A stretch of 64,000 nucleotides of DNA from Tetracentron sinense (taxonomy: Eukaryota; Streptophyta; Magnoliopsida; Trochodendrales; Trochodendraceae). Location: positions 60,754,944 to 60,818,943 of the forward strand of contig CM026552.1 in NCBI GenBank assembly GCA_015143295.1. Reading direction: 5' to 3'. Each line of letters starts with the position of its first letter. The stretch's first letter is position 1. A program made the translations under genes and the position numbers. Shown one piece after another: positions 1-12,027 of the stretch. Under the pieces are notes generated by a model. It was not told the DNA's origin and ran no database searches. It was given only the letters and a program-made list of their open reading frames with translations.

Positions 1-894
1 TTCATTAAGAGCTTTTTAATTTGTTGGGCATTACACCCTTGCCTATTAAGGCTTGCCTGAGCTATTAGGGGTTCATACACCCTAAGGCAACAATTTGAGA
101 GAAAGGGAGAGAGGAGAAAGAAGGGTTTTCACCTAGGGTTTCATCTTGAGAGAAATCAAGAGTTCAAGGGCCCTAGATCTCATCTCAAGGCTTGAATTTT
201 TCAAATCCAACTCCAAGCAAGTGAGGAGCACATTCTCCAAGCTAGAGCAGCGACTCCACGCACGATTGGAGGGTTCTTCCTCATCCTATTCAAGGTCGGT
301 ACCTTATGCTACCCTTCTAGTTCATATTTTCTCTTTTCTTCCCTTCTTTATCTTTTTCCTAAAGTATGAACTTAATAGAAGATAAATTGTGGCGTGAGAA
401 TGGATGTGGGGCGATGGATGCCGTGTGGATGTGTTGTGATGAATGAAATGGGAAGGATATTGTACCAATAATGAATACACAAGTATGTTGTGAAAATAAA
501 AACATCTAGAAAAGCATGGTATAGGCTTTAACAAATAATGTACATACCACATGTTTGATGAAATGCCAAGGTGAAGAAAATGAATTTTAAATCAAGATAT
601 GCATGATTTAAAGTGCATGGAAATGCTAGGGTTATGATAGTGTAATCAATTGCTTTCTCTAAACGGCATGAATAATTACTTGTTTAAATTAATGATATTC
701 TACGTATTGATTGAAATCCCAAATGTCATATTTAATTCCAAGTGAAAGCATGTACACGATTCCGCGAGCATGGCATGCATGACATGGTTTACCGGTATTT
801 TCAAGAATAAGGGTGTTAGAGGTAGGACATATCTTACGATATGTTTTGCCTCGCTTTTTGACAAGAACAAGCATTGCACATGAGGGAGTTTTAC

Positions 895-1075
895 ACTTCC
901 CTCCCTTCAAGATTAAAGGAGGGGTCTCCCCTCCCTCACAAGTTGCATATCATTGAAAGAAGGGTCTCCCTTCCCTCTCAAGTGCATCTCATGAAATTAG
1001 GGGTCTCCCCTCCCTCGCAAGTGCATCTCATTTAAAGAGGGGTCTCCCCTCCCTCGCAAGTGTACCTCACAAGTT
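895..1075 (+). repeat. minisatellite inside LTR A
   Basis: About four imperfect units of about 35 bp built on AGGGGTCTCCCCTCCCTC followed by GCAAGTGCATCTCAT. Each unit is itself a small foldback (GGGG...CCCC). Related arrays sit at the same LTR position in copies B (about 10360-10510) and J (about 51105-51275), with different words in other copies. Confidence 0.75.
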
Positions 1076-1367
1076 ACATGAGCATGTTTAAATTCCAAAT
1101 AAGCACGCATAACATGACACTCATGGCAGACAAGTAAGACAGACATGACAAGTTTTTCAAGCATGAAAAGAGTAATTTAAGTCAAGTCAAGTGCACAATG
1201 ATTTCAAGAGTTTTATCGGTTTTTATATGATGCAAGCATGAAATATAAACTGCTTACTTTCCTGTTATTATAAGAACTGCTTCCTGTTTATTTATGTTAT
1301 TTTTATGCTATGACTGTTGGTTAGTATTTGGAACCCACTGAGTATTCCATGCTCAGCCGTACTTCTT

Positions 1368-1487
1368 ATGTCGACAGGTGATAGTGGAGCGGCTGCTCCT
1401 TTTGACATCTGGGCTCCTGGCCCATGGGTGGAGGAGGAGTATGTTGAGGAACCTGTGGAGGAACCTCTTGTAGAGGGCTACTACTAG
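1368..1487 (+). other. conserved LTR small ORF, copy A (39 codons)
   Basis: An open frame from ATGTCGACAGG to TAG, 39 residues, acidic. It has the family core P-W-V-E-E-E-Y and ends E-G-Y-Y. It follows the hairpin ACTGAG/GCTCAG by about 12 bp. No known domain is recognised. Translation is not shown; the CAGG inside the start region could instead be a splice acceptor. Confidence 0.4.
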
Positions 1488-1780
1488 GTGGTCGATTCTA
1501 GGTGATTGTGGGTGAGCTTGAGAGATTGTCTCATGTATTTTGGCGGGCATGTCCGCACTTTCTTTTATTCTCCCTTTTTGTACAAAACTTGGATCATGTA
1601 TATACTTAGAGGTTTGGTTAGTCTTTCGTTGTGCTATGTTAATTATGCTTCCGCTTTTATGTCTTCTTTTGTATATGCTCCAGGTATTTTACAGGGTTGG
1701 TTTGTCAAGCAAGTCATGTCAGTCATGATAAGTCGTCCAAGATTCACTCTGACTCCTAGGGTGGGTTTTGGGTCGCAATA

Positions 1781-1892
1781 ATGTCCCCCAGATACAACTA
1801 CAGATGTTATTTCAGGCAGCTTGTGCCATCATATTTATCAAAGTCTGGTACCTTGAAGCCTGCGGGAATAGCATTCCCTGATGAGAAAGTTA
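1781..1892 (-). pseudogene. Ogre/Tat gag fragment
   Basis: Minus-strand translation gives A-G-F-K-V-P-D-F-D-K-Y-D-G-T, the well-known entry motif of Tat/Ogre gag (family form: K-V-P-D-F-x-K-Y-x-G-T-x-C-P), followed within 15 residues by stop codons. The fragment is cut by the end of LTR A. It is non-functional. Confidence 0.7.
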
Positions 1893-2567
1893 GATCCTCT
1901 AAAAATAGACTGGTACTGGTAGACGTACCCTTCATCCTCCTCATCTCTTCTTTCATCTTCTTGATCTCCTCATGTTGATCCCTGAGGGACGGAGTAGGGT
2001 CTGAAGATGATGGTCAGTCCTGGTTAATGTGTGATGCTTTAGGCTGCTCATCATATTGATCATACTCTTCACCTCCGCCCGTTGCAGTATAGGGTTAGGT
2101 ATGATGAAGGGGATAGGGTGAGACTCTGGAATAGGTTGCTCAGATGATTCACCAGTCGGGATCTGGGTAGGGGGTTCATCGGTTCAGAAACCAATTAGAA
2201 TCTTCAAGGATTCCAAAACACTGTCAATCTTTACTTGCTTGGCCGCTATGTCCCTGACATGAGCTTGTAGGATTTAACTGGTTCGCTAATGTTGATTTGT
2301 AGGTTCTGCTATTGAGTCTGAGCTGCTCACTGATTGGGCTGTGTAAGGTACTATCTCTGTGATTGGTACCTCTGTCAGAACTACATCAGGGGCTCCTGCT
2401 TCTACGAGAATTGCAATCATAGGTCGGCTCATGCAACTGAAAAGAATGCAATGGCTAATCACGATTATACATGATTTGTAAGAGAGAATGTAGGAAAATG
2501 ATTTTTCATTGATGCATGATTGGTGAGTACAAGGTAGTGAGACTCAAAGAAGAAAAAGACTTGATCC

Positions 2568-4590
2568 TAGGTAGGCCCATCAGGGATAGCGAAGTCAAGT
2601 GGCCGGGGCACTCCGTTAAGATTTACTGTTGGAAGGATGTGATCTCAACCTCCATGTTGTTAATTGTTTCTGTAGCGTTGAACATTCAAAATCCAAACTA
2701 TCAGATCCGATCGATCATCTTAACCTTTGCACTGTCAAGCTGCTCTTGGTAGAATTGCAGCTGAGACCTAATGACGGCTATCTATTTGGCATCGCTCCAT
2801 GGGTCTCCTCTGGAGAGACTGGACTGTCTGCTCGAGCTGCTTAACCTGTTCTTGCGTGGCTTGGAGTTCGTGGCTCTACTCTGCTTCCTATTGCTTGAAT
2901 ACTCGCTGGAATTTCTGTAGCCTTTTCTCTTTTTACTGGATCTGGAGCTGTCTCTCTAGGAAAATGTCTCTCTAGGGAACCACCATTTCAACTAGGGGTA
3001 TGGTTCCATATAATGGAGCTAAAACTGGGGTGGGCAGTTCCCTGGGTACGGGCATACCGGATGGAATGTTAGGATTTCCCACCCACAGTCGGTATGTTGA
3101 ATCGGTCGGTGGTCTTAATGTAACCACGAAGTCAGGCCATCAATCTCATAAGGAGCTTCTCCCATCTGACTGGAATCGACGAATGAGGCTGTCGGAGTGC
3201 ACTGATAAGGTGATCCAATCATTTCCCAGCCGGTCTATCACTGGGATGCGCTGAGGGAATCTAAATTGTGGGAGGACTCGGAGTGGTGTATAAACTGCGG
3301 AGCCTGTAAGACTAGCAAGAATCATGCATTGTCTGCCAGTTATGACGACACGAGGTAGCCTTCTTAGGACAAGCCACTCGCATTGCCATATGATCTCTTC
3401 TGTTGTCAGGGTTTGGAGAAGCTGGTAGAGCTTCCTGACGTCTGTAGTTGCTATCAGGCCCTGATTCTGAGAAATCTTTTGAGGTAGACTGTAGGCATCA
3501 CTGAGATCGACTGGTACTGATATGATTGTAGGCAGGTGGCTTACCAACCATAGGTATAAGAGAGGTGTACTAGCATGGAAAATACCATTTCTATGGTCTG
3601 CTACCTGGTTGAGAGGCCTGAGAAGCTCGGTTAAAATGACAGGTACGATTGAACCGGAGTGGTGCATATCCTCGATGATCCCTTTTTCTTTTTTTTTTAT
3701 AAAAGCCACTCAGAGGGAGTGGGGGGTTTAGCAGACCCCTACCAGTTTATTAAATTAGAATAAAAAATTGGGGGGGACATAAGACCTTACCCCTACAACG
3801 GACTCCAGAATAAAATTTGGGGGGGACATAAACCTTACCCCTAAAAAGGACACCAAAATAAAAGATAATTAGTGGGGGACATAAAACCTTACCACTACCT
3901 GACATACAAAAGAAAGGAAAAATACACCAAGGGAGGAAGTTAAACCAAACCCTTAAACAAAAAAGCACTACCAAACACATTAGATTCTGACTTGTCTAAG
4001 GCTACCAACACCTGCTTTATCCATTTGAATCAAAGCTTTGACTCGAGGAGGCATATTATTCATATCAAAAGAACCTGAGCTCAAGCTGATACACCTACCA
4101 GAACTGATTCGACAAATGTATGACATCTCGGGAATACCAGCTGAGACATGGCTATCAGTGCAATGGCATTGAGACTGAGAAGTTCCGTTGTAATGGAGCC
4201 AGGGTTCCACTTGCACTTGTATCGTTTTTCAAGATACTCTACGGGTATCCGGTCAAAAGAGCCGTTAGGATCGGGCTACAAGCAGGCAGGCTTGATATGC
4301 AAGAACCTAGATAGGTCTGCCTGATATATTGTCTTGTAGTACGATACTATAGCTTCGCCATCCACGTTTAGACCTAGAATGCGCTGAATCTCTTCCAGTG
4401 TTGGATATAGTTCGTTCTTACCGAAATGGAACATCATGTGAGATAGGTTCCAACATTGGATAGCAGCGTTCATGAGGCGCGGGTCTGGTTTAACTATGGA
4501 TGGGTCTAGGATAGTCCTAGTTTTGTAGTACTGAGCCCAAACAATACGCTGACTCAGAGGACCTCAACTGCTTTCTAGAGGTTGCTATCA
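2568..4590 (-). pseudogene. Ogre/Tat ORF1, DUF7745/plant-mobile-domain-like, broken
   Basis: The minus-strand frames match, piece by piece, the plus-strand ORF at 57059-58687. An N-terminal block contains R-F/H-F-G-K-N-E-L-x-P-T-L-E-E-I-Q (about 4473-4276). A middle block (3709-3146) includes Y-L-W-L-V-S-H-L-P, and a coiled-coil tail ends at the TAG at 2568. The first block resembles the fold-defining stretch of DUF7745/PMD-like proteins found in plant retroelements. A LINE tail interrupts the frame at 3676-4093, and there are further stops and frameshifts. Function unknown. Confidence 0.65.
3676..4093 (-). mobile_element. 5'-truncated LINE tail
   Basis: On the minus strand a short coding end (N-M-P-P-R-V-K-A-L-I-Q-M-D-K-A-G-V) resembles the C-terminus of plant L1-type reverse transcriptases. 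A 3' UTR follows, with three imperfect GGTAAGG-TTTATGTCCCCC units, then an A-rich tail (plus-strand T run at about 3680-3698). Flanking sequence on both sides matches consecutive positions of the Ogre ORF1 at 57059-58687, which shows this is an insertion. Confidence 0.7.
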
Positions 4591-5532
4591 AAGGCCCCCT
4601 GAGAAGTTAGATGCATGGATCGCAATGATCGGCCTATTGACGGAACAATCCTTAAAGGACCTACCATCTACCTGGACAATATATAAACTTTGTGAGTGTA
4701 CTGTGTATGCAGATGAAATGCAAAAGATGATGTAAATTTTTTTAGATTTTTGATTTGATTGGGTGTGACAAGGCACATGTGATCCGATAGGACAGACGGA
4801 TAGAGGTCCGATGTGCTTTAGCTCGGGTTGTTGGGAACCAGGGAACCAATCAGGTCAAGGTTGGGGACAGGCTCTGTAAAAACCTGTTTGTCTGAGATTT
4901 GAACCTCATATGCTACGTCAGGAAGCAGGGTTGGAAGTAGTTTATTACAAGCACATGTTTGGCTCATTACATACCCCTAAGTAGGTGGTTATCCGAGTAA
5001 AATGTGCCCGGGTAGTCAACCATGATTGAGGACAGGTATAGGGTGCAAACAGGTTAGGGTTCAGAGTAACCCTCCCTGGGTGGGCTGCTTGTAGACTATA
5101 CCTTAACCTAGGCTATATGTATGAATGCTAGTTTGATGCAAGTGTGTTCCTAGCAGGATGGGGGGATCATTTAACATTGTATATGGGACTCCCCGGCATA
5201 GGATATACCTGAAAATGGATAATTAGTTAAAGCGGGAGCATTCAGAATCCTTTCCTGAAGGTAATCACCCACCAGGAGTTACTCCGTGGACCTCCAAGAC
5301 TGTTAAGCCACTGACACTGAGGATGATCATCTACCAGTCATTAACGTAATAAGCCTATCTACTGGGTTTAATGGGATAATTACACTACTATGACATTTAT
5401 GGACGCACAATACACAATTACCCCAAAGATGTAAAAATAATTAGTGTTAAGTTAAACGCTTAGGAATTTTAACAAATTTGAGGTTTAATTGGCTTAAACA
5501 TAGGTTTCGGGTTGAACCTTAGTTGACAAAAA

Positions 5533-5551
5533 ATCCCCAGCAGAGTCGCTA
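5533..5551 (-). other. primer-binding site of Ogre/Tat remnant
   Basis: The minus strand reads TAGCGACTCTGCTGGGGAT four bases after the LTR end. The second Ogre copy has TGACGACTCTACTGGGGAT at the same distance, so the ancestral site was probably TGGCGACTCTGCTGGGGA, the kind reported for Ogre elements (tRNA-Arg primer, from memory). Confidence 0.75.
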
Positions 5552-5555
5552 GAGC

Positions 5556-8527
5556 TATGAGCTCGAGTTTTGGAACCCTACATTATCTCACTAGATTAGA
5601 GTCGCCACCTATTCATTCAGAAGGGATAAGTCTCAGGAGTTGGATAAGGTCTTGGTCTGCGATTTGAGATTTGAGATTAGGGTAAGAGGTTCGATTAAGT
5701 CTGGAGAAGGTGTTAGGCAACCCGAGGCATCCATTTTACAATGGTTCCATACTCTCTAGGTTTAAGCCAATTAAATTCAATGTTTGTTAAAATGCCTGAG
5801 TTTTTAAGATAAGACTAATCTAAGAAAGAAAAGCTAACTAGGGTCAAACCTGGGTTGGGTTACCTACGTACTCACAAGGGTGAGATAAGATCGAGCGTAG
5901 TTCTGGCACGTGAGCCTGTGCCGAGGCTAGGGGGTGTATGGGTGTGCACCAAGGGTGGCTAACTGGACTAGTCTGATAGACTAGGGTTTGGTTGATCAAG
6001 GTAGGTCAAGTGCATGGTTCAAGCCTGGTAAGCTTAAGGTTAGTCCGGTAGACTAGGGTTTGGACCTGGTAGGTCAAAAGAGAGGTCCGATAGGCTAAGA
6101 CAGAGTTTGACCAAGGTTAGGGTTGCTAACCGGGGTTAGGTCAAACTAACCATGGTTAGGATTACTAACCACAATCAAAGGAGAGTAAGGTCAAGCCTAG
6201 TAGGCTGAGATTGGGCCCGGTAGGCCAAGGGGTAGTCCAGTAGACCTGGCTTAGGCCCGATAGGCTAAGAGCAGGCTCGGAGGCCAAAGATTAAAAGCCA
6301 GGAGGCTAGGGTTTAGGCCTGGATTGGGCCCAGAGGCCAAGATTGGGCCCAGATGCCAAGGTTGGGCCCGGATGCCAAGGTTAAGCCCGGTAAGCCTAAG
6401 GGTGAGTCCGGTAAACTGGATTTTTGATTTGGTAAGTCAAAATCGGATTTAATCGAGGTTAGGGTTTCTAACTGGGGTTAAGGATTGGTCTAACCATGGT
6501 TAATGTTGCTAACCAGGGTTGAAAATGATTAAAATCACTTTTATGGTTCATTTGATATTTTTAGGGATTTTTCTAGAATTTGTCCAAGTATAAATGGGCT
6601 TAACCATGGTCACGGAAGGTGTTAACCATGGTTAAGCTCATTTAACCGTGGTTAGGAATGTTGCTGAGTATGGTTCTAATCATTTCTGTAATTTCTGATT
6701 TTTTTTAGAATTATGGAAAATTTTCAAGATTTTTCTCCAATGGTTAGATCAGCTAACCATGGTTAAAAACTAACCGGAGTTGGGTTAACCCCTGATTAAG
6801 GCTGTGGATGGTCTGAAATGGGCCCAGGGGCTAAGCAAGGCCTAAAGTGGTCTCCTACTAGGCCTGGGCCCTTAAAACATCCCAAAAATTAAAAATGAAT
6901 AATGATGGTAATAAGATTACCGCCATTAAAGCTATTCTTCCAGGGGTGTTTGCAGGCATGAGGATTGAGCTAGGGGTGCAACCAGAGGGTTATGAACCCA
7001 TGAGGTTGAAAAGGAGAGTTCAGGAAATACCATGGGCCTGTTGTGGGCCCTGGGGATGGACTAGAGTGGGCCCCACAATAGGCTAAAGTCCCTCTACTTG
7101 GTTACTGATAATGGCGGTAGAATAACTACCACCATTATTGACAACTTTTGTTTTTTTATTTTTAACCATGGTTGAGCTTAAGTTAAGAACCTGGAAGGAT
7201 CAGGTTAGACTTGGGGAGGTCTAGGGAGTTTAGTCCAGGCCCTGGAAATGGACCAGGGCCCACCAATATGGGCTTACAGAGGCTACCAAAGTAAGTGCCA
7301 GGAATGGCGGTACAGAGATTACAGCCATTCCTGGATTTGCTTAAAACCAGGCTTGTGCCCAATAGTGCTGCACCAAACGAGTTTCAGGGGATCCCTCATG
7401 GATTGAGGGACCCCCAGAAGAGTTTGAGGTGGTCCTTGGGCTTCAGGGAGGAGTGTTATACCCGTAGGGGGTTCCCCACACCTATGATCAAGGTGGGGGA
7501 ATACCCCTGTGTTGGGTTTGAATAATAAGCAATCAACAGGAACTAAAATGAAGTCCCCTGGAAGTGACCAGGGGCTCACAGAGAGTGAAAAATAGATTTT
7601 AAAAAAAGGGGTAGGAGATGCCCTACCCTACTGCTCTATTTTTTCCGAGGAAGGTGGAGGCTGACTGTGGTGGTGGTGCACCAGTGGAGGTGCAACACAG
7701 AGGTAAGGAGGGATCTCCAAAGACTCCTGTTCTGGGATGGATTACGGCCTTGAAAGAGGGCTTAGGGCCTTGGTTTTTTAACAAGGGTTCGAACAAGGGG
7801 TTTGTAGATCCGTTTCATGGCTATGGAAGGTGGAGCTTTAGGGACAGCATGGGGATTATGGAGAAGGTCTGGAAGGTGTATGGACCTCCCAGAGGTCGAT
7901 TGAGGTGCTTGACAAGGATGGTGGAGTGTACAGGGAGGAGTGCAGGTCTGCAAACCAAAATTTAGGATATGGCGGTATATGATCTACCGCCATTGCCAAA
8001 CCGGCCAGGTATGAACTTAAATGGCGGCAGATCATCTACCACCAAATTGGATTTCTTTTAAAACTGGTCTTGGCCCATGCATGCATAGTGAGAGGGGTGT
8101 CTTTGAACCTTTGGGCCCCATGGGCCCAAACCAAGATTTTAGGCCCTAGGGGCCTTGGACTTTGTTTTAAACCCTAAAGACTCTAGGGCTAGGCTAGGGA
8201 TTCAAGATCTAAGGGTTTAGGCTAGGGTTACCTAGTTTCACTTGGGTTAGGTCTTAGGCTTAACTAGGGTTTGGTCCTAGGGTTTAACTAGGGTTGACTA
8301 GAGTTAGGTCCTATGGTTGACTAGTGGTTTACCTAGGTTTAGGATTTGGTTCTAGGGTTACCTGGGGTTTGTCGTAGGGTTAGACCTAAGACTAACTAGA
8401 GGTTTACCTGGGGTTAGGGTTTGGTTCTAGGGTTATATCCTAAGGTTGAGGGGACTCGGCAGGAGATAACCATGGTTAAAGGACCTTAACCATGGTTAGG
8501 CAATGGTGTAAAAATTGGGTGCTTACA
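5556..8527 (-). repeat. Ogre/Tat LTR (2.97 kb)
   Basis: It starts TGTAAGCACCC at 8527 and ends at 5556 (CTCATA, decayed from CTCACA), read on the minus strand. It holds many copies of the palindrome TTAACCATGGTTAA (near 6150, 6491, 6610, 6625, 6757, 7166, 8469, 8489). It also holds a GCCCGGTAGGCCAAG array at about 6000-6420, five GGCGGTA/TACCGCC foldbacks at 6897-8046, and a degenerate TAGGGTTTA-rich tract at about 8170-8450. Confidence 0.75.
6897..8046. repeat. five dispersed GGCGGTA hairpins in the Ogre LTR
   Basis: Short foldbacks, each roughly 26-30 bp, at about 6897-6925, 7106-7136, 7302-7332, 7968-7996 and 8020-8046. The clearest is AATGGCGGTAG / CTACCACCATT around 7108-7134. All share ATGGCGGTA on one arm and TACC(A/G)CCAT on the other. 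Confidence 0.6.
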
Positions 8528-9577
8528 ATCCCCATTTTGTGTATCCTTAATGAGAAAAAATTGTTACAATGAAAAGGGCTACCTACTGGGCTAGTGTGGA
8601 AGCTACTATTGGATGCAAACAGTAAGTAATGGCTACCTATGCGAATAGTAGGTATTTATCTGGGCTACTAGTGTAAAAGCCCCTACTGCCAATAGAGAAG
8701 AGCTACTTACTCGAATAGTATGAAAGCCAGCATTGCATGAAAAGATATGTTCAGATAAAGAATATCAAAAGAAATCTTACAAAGTTTGGAAGTATTTGAC
8801 CAAAAGTAAAAGAAAAATATTGAGTCAAATAAAATGGATAAAGGAGCACCAAAATGTAAAAAATTAGCATATATGGATCTAACTAGGTTTGACTTCTTAG
8901 ATTTAAGTCTCCTGGAGTCCCCTTAGTGGTTAATGTCATATCCTTGAAAAGGGAAAGAAACCTTGATTTAGTATCTAGTCAGACCACCACTACACACAAA
9001 GCTTCACTTTTAAATTGTTCACTAAATGTGACTAAGCGAATTGGCTATGCTTTAGCATTCTGTGAGATTTAGTTAGATGTGTATCCTCAGTCGGATTAAC
9101 TAATCATGTTCTTCACTGGATTTGTAATTTTAAATTACTACTGCTTGGAATGCTTTTGATGCATATTTGTGTGGCACATGATATTTTTTTGTAAAATTAT
9201 TATGTGTTTTCTGTTTTGTTTGGCATGAGCCTTCTTATCATAGGTGCCCTACTTTTGGTGGTGTCCTTGATCTTAGGGGGAGAAGATCAAGTTGAGTTGT
9301 TGAAGGAGAGTTTTTTCTTTGTATTGATATATTTTGTTTCCTGCTCTATAGTCCATGCACTGTCTACAGTTGTTTGATTGTATTGTGGTTGTCTTGATAT
9401 TGCATATGCTCTAAATTGATATATTTTTGTGATATTGGCTTCCTGCCGATCTTTGGCAATTGTACCAAAAAGGGGGAGAATATTAGGGTATTATTTCCCT
9501 AATTCAGTACATTCCTTGCAATACCTGTGTTTATTTATTTTCATATTCCATACATGCTTCATGAAGTGTTTGATTAG
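8528..9577 (+). mobile_element. copia-type internal 3' remnant
   Basis: No open reading frame is supported. The last 100 bases carry a CCAAAAAGGGGGAGAA polypurine tract in the context typical of the pol-to-3'LTR junction of copia/Sirevirus elements (GCAATTGTACCAAAAAGGGG). The upstream part (8528-8760) has short repeated GGCTACCTACTGGGCTAGT-like units that I cannot assign. Confidence 0.45.
9467..9480 (+). other. polypurine tract
   Basis: AAAAAGGGGGAGAA, followed directly by TATTAGGG, a plausible 3' LTR start. It marks the 3' end of a plus-strand LTR element whose LTR was later split by LTR copy B. Confidence 0.5.
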
Positions 9578-11822
9578 TGTCGCGACCCGAAACCCATCCT
9601 AGGAGTTAGAGTGAACTTTGGACGACTAATCATGACTTACATGACTTGCTTGACCAGAATAACCTGCAAAAGACCTGGAGCATATACAATAGAGGAAAAT
9701 AATAGCAGGAACATGTAACAAAACACAGCTGAAGTGTAACAAACCTCTACGTATATACATACATGATCCAAGTTTATACAAAAAGGAAACCAAAAGAAAG
9801 TGCGGACATGCCCGCCAAAATACATGGATATATCTCTCTCAACTCACCCACAGCTACATCACTCAGAATCTACTACCATCTAATAGTAACCCTCGACCGG
9901 AGGTTCCTCTAAAGGTTCCTCAACGTACTCCTTCTCCACCCATGGGCCAGGAGCACAGACATCAAAAGGAGCAGCCGCTCCGCTATCACCTGCCGACATA
10001 AGAAGTATGGCTGAGCATGGAATACTCAGCGGGTACCAAATACTAACCAATAGTCATAGCATAAAAATGGCAATACATAAATCAGGAGCAATTCATATTT
10101 GTTAAACGGAAACAATTCATATCATACAAGGAAGTAAAGCAATTTATAATCATACTTGCATTTCGTAAAAAGCCGATAAAACCTCTTGAAATCGTTGTGT
10201 GCTTAACTTGACTTGAAATACCCTTTTCGTACTTGAAAGCTTGTCATGTTTGTCTTGCTTGATCTTGTCGAGCGTGTCGTACGTGTCATGCCATGCCATG
10301 CGTGTCATGCGTGCTTGCTTGTGATCATGTAACTTGTGAGATACACTTGTGAGAAATCCTTGTGAGATGCACTTGAGAGGGAAGGGAGACCCTTCTTTAT
10401 GCAATGCACTTGAGAGGGAAGGGAGACCCTTCTTCATGATATGTATGTACTTGCGAGGGAAGGGAGGCCCTTCTTTATGATATGCACTTGTGAGTGAGGG
10501 GAGACCCCTCGTGGAATGTTTGTTCTTGTTTTCTTGTGAAAAGTGAGGTAAAACATATCGTAGGATATGTCCCACCTCTAATTCTCGTTCTTGAAACCTC
10601 GGTAAATTCATGTCATGCATGTAGTGCTCGTGGAAGCGTGTACATACTTGCATTTTAATTTAAATATGACATTTGGAGAGTTAACAATACATAGAACATC
10701 AATCATTTGAGCAATTCAATATTCATGTAATTTAGGGAAAACAAAAAGGCACACTATCATAGGTCCTAGCAATTTCCGCAATTAATTAAGCATGCATTTC
10801 CTTAATTTACAATTTATTTCTTTCACCTTGGCATTTCATCAAACATGGTGAGTGCATTATTTGTTAAGCCTATCACATGCTTTTCTAGGAGGGTTCATAT
10901 TCACAACATGCTTGTATGTTTATTATTAGTGCAATGCCCTTTCCCATTTCATTCATCACATCATCCACACGGCATCCATTCGCCAACATCCATCTCCATT
11001 CACACTATTCACCATTTCAACTCATAATACATTTATGGATGAAAGAAAACAAGAAATACAAAGAATAAGGGAAGAAAGAAAAAGCTATAACTAGGAGGGT
11101 AGCAAGAAGTACCAACCTTGACAAATGAGGGAAGGAATCCCCTTCCAAAACGTGCATATAGATGCTGCCCTAGCTTGAGGAGAGTGCTCCTCGCGTGCTT
11201 GAACCGGAATCTTGAAGCAATCCAAGCTTGAGGTGATTGTGGGTCTTGAAACCCCTTTGATTTCTCCCCAAAAGCAAACCCTAGGTTAGGAAAACCCTCT
11301 CCTCTTTCCCTAACTCTCAAATGTCTCTAAGTGTTGAGAATGAGCCCTAAAGGCTCGGGTAACCCTTAAGAATAAAGAGTGAAACGCCAAAAGACCGAAA
11401 CACCCTTACTGAAATTTCTGCAAAACACCGAGCGATCGATGGTTATAACCGATCGATCGGTTGCCTACCGAGCGATCGGTGAATTGACCGAGCTCTCGAC
11501 CAAAAATCAACTCTCTGGAAAATTTCCCCATACAAATTTTTCGACCAGTCGATAGCCTCTGATCAATCAGTTTTGGACTGATCGATCGCTCCATGGACCG
11601 AGCAATCGGTTTCCTGCAGGTCCAAACTGTTTTGGCCATATCTTTTGACTCGCTCGTCGGATTTCGACGATTCAACTTGCGTTGGGTTCGTACTTCGAAA
11701 AGGAACGTTTTTGACATTTCAAAATTTCTAATTTCTTCCTTATTCATTAATTGTACTACTTTAAAGGTAAATTGGCTACGAAAGTGCCATGTATTAAGCA
11801 TGAAAAAGTCCGGGGCTCTACA
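9578..11822 (-). mobile_element. solo LTR B of the main Ty3/gypsy family
   Basis: 2245 bp. The plus strand begins TGTCGCGACCC and ends GGGGCTCTACA. It is flanked by a perfect 5-bp target duplication, ATTAG (9573-9577 and 11823-11827). No internal region or second LTR is present, so this is a solo LTR formed by LTR-LTR recombination. It carries the small ORF (9880-9999), minisatellite (about 10360-10510), a GATCGATC palindrome array (about 11430-11620), and a conserved box near 11640-11690 complementary to the region next to that array. Confidence 0.9.
9880..9999 (-). other. conserved LTR small ORF, copy B (39 codons)
   Basis: Minus-strand ATGTCGGCAGG to TAG, uninterrupted, 39 residues. The core is P-W-V-E-K-E-Y and the end is E-G-Y-Y. 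It is close to copies A and J and preceded by the family hairpin. Confidence 0.4.
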
Positions 11823-12027
11823 ATTAGCCTGTGCATGTGCAGGTTTGCAACAGACAGATCTTACAAGACAAGAGCTTTAGTGGTTGTAGTGGTTGTATTT
11901 CAATTTTATGTCATGTAATTGTGTTGGAGTCATTGACCTAATTCTTTGTTTGATGTGTTTGGGGGGAGTTTGTGTCAAGTCATGTACTTCAGTTTGGTTT
12001 TGCCACAGAATTGCCAAAGGAGAAGAT

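Larger units (their letters stand above)
1..1780 (+). mobile_element. Ty3/gypsy-type LTR copy A (left end outside window)
   Basis: The 3' three quarters of a member of the window's main LTR family. It shows the family order: AAGGTCGGTACC block near 292, minisatellite near 900-1070, hairpin GCTGAG-type element near 1339, small ORF, box GGCGGGCATGTCC, and terminal box AACTCCTAGG-GTGGGTTTTGGG. The end reads TCGCAATA instead of the family TCGCGACA, which is two transitions. It abuts the gag of a minus-strand Ogre/Tat element, so it probably inserted there. The 5' end and target duplication lie outside the window. Confidence 0.8.
1781..8527 (-). mobile_element. Ogre/Tat-type Ty3/gypsy element remnant
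   Basis: Read on the minus strand this is one 5' half of an element: LTR (8527 to 5556), primer-binding site (5551 to 5533), ORF1 (about 4590 to 2568) and the beginning of gag (about 1892 to 1781). LTR copy A then interrupts it. The LTR start TGTAAGCACCC and the CGACTCTGCTGGGGA primer site are of the kind known for Ogre/Tat elements. An ORF1 upstream of gag also fits that lineage. Pol and the 3' LTR are absent from the window. Confidence 0.8.

Noticed and set aside
7295..7965. Frames of 63-115 codons in the Ogre LTR
   Set aside because: The region is LTR with palindromic repeats; translations have no domain and the equivalent LTR part is missing in the second copy.
8170..8450. TAGGGTTTA-rich tract that looks like plant telomere repeat
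   Set aside because: Units are irregular and interspersed with other words (ACCTAGG, GGTCCTAGG). It lies inside an Ogre LTR rather than forming an interstitial telomere array.
10150..10653. 167-codon minus-strand frame in LTR B
   Set aside because: It spans the minisatellite and LTR sequence, is not open in other copies, and has no domain.
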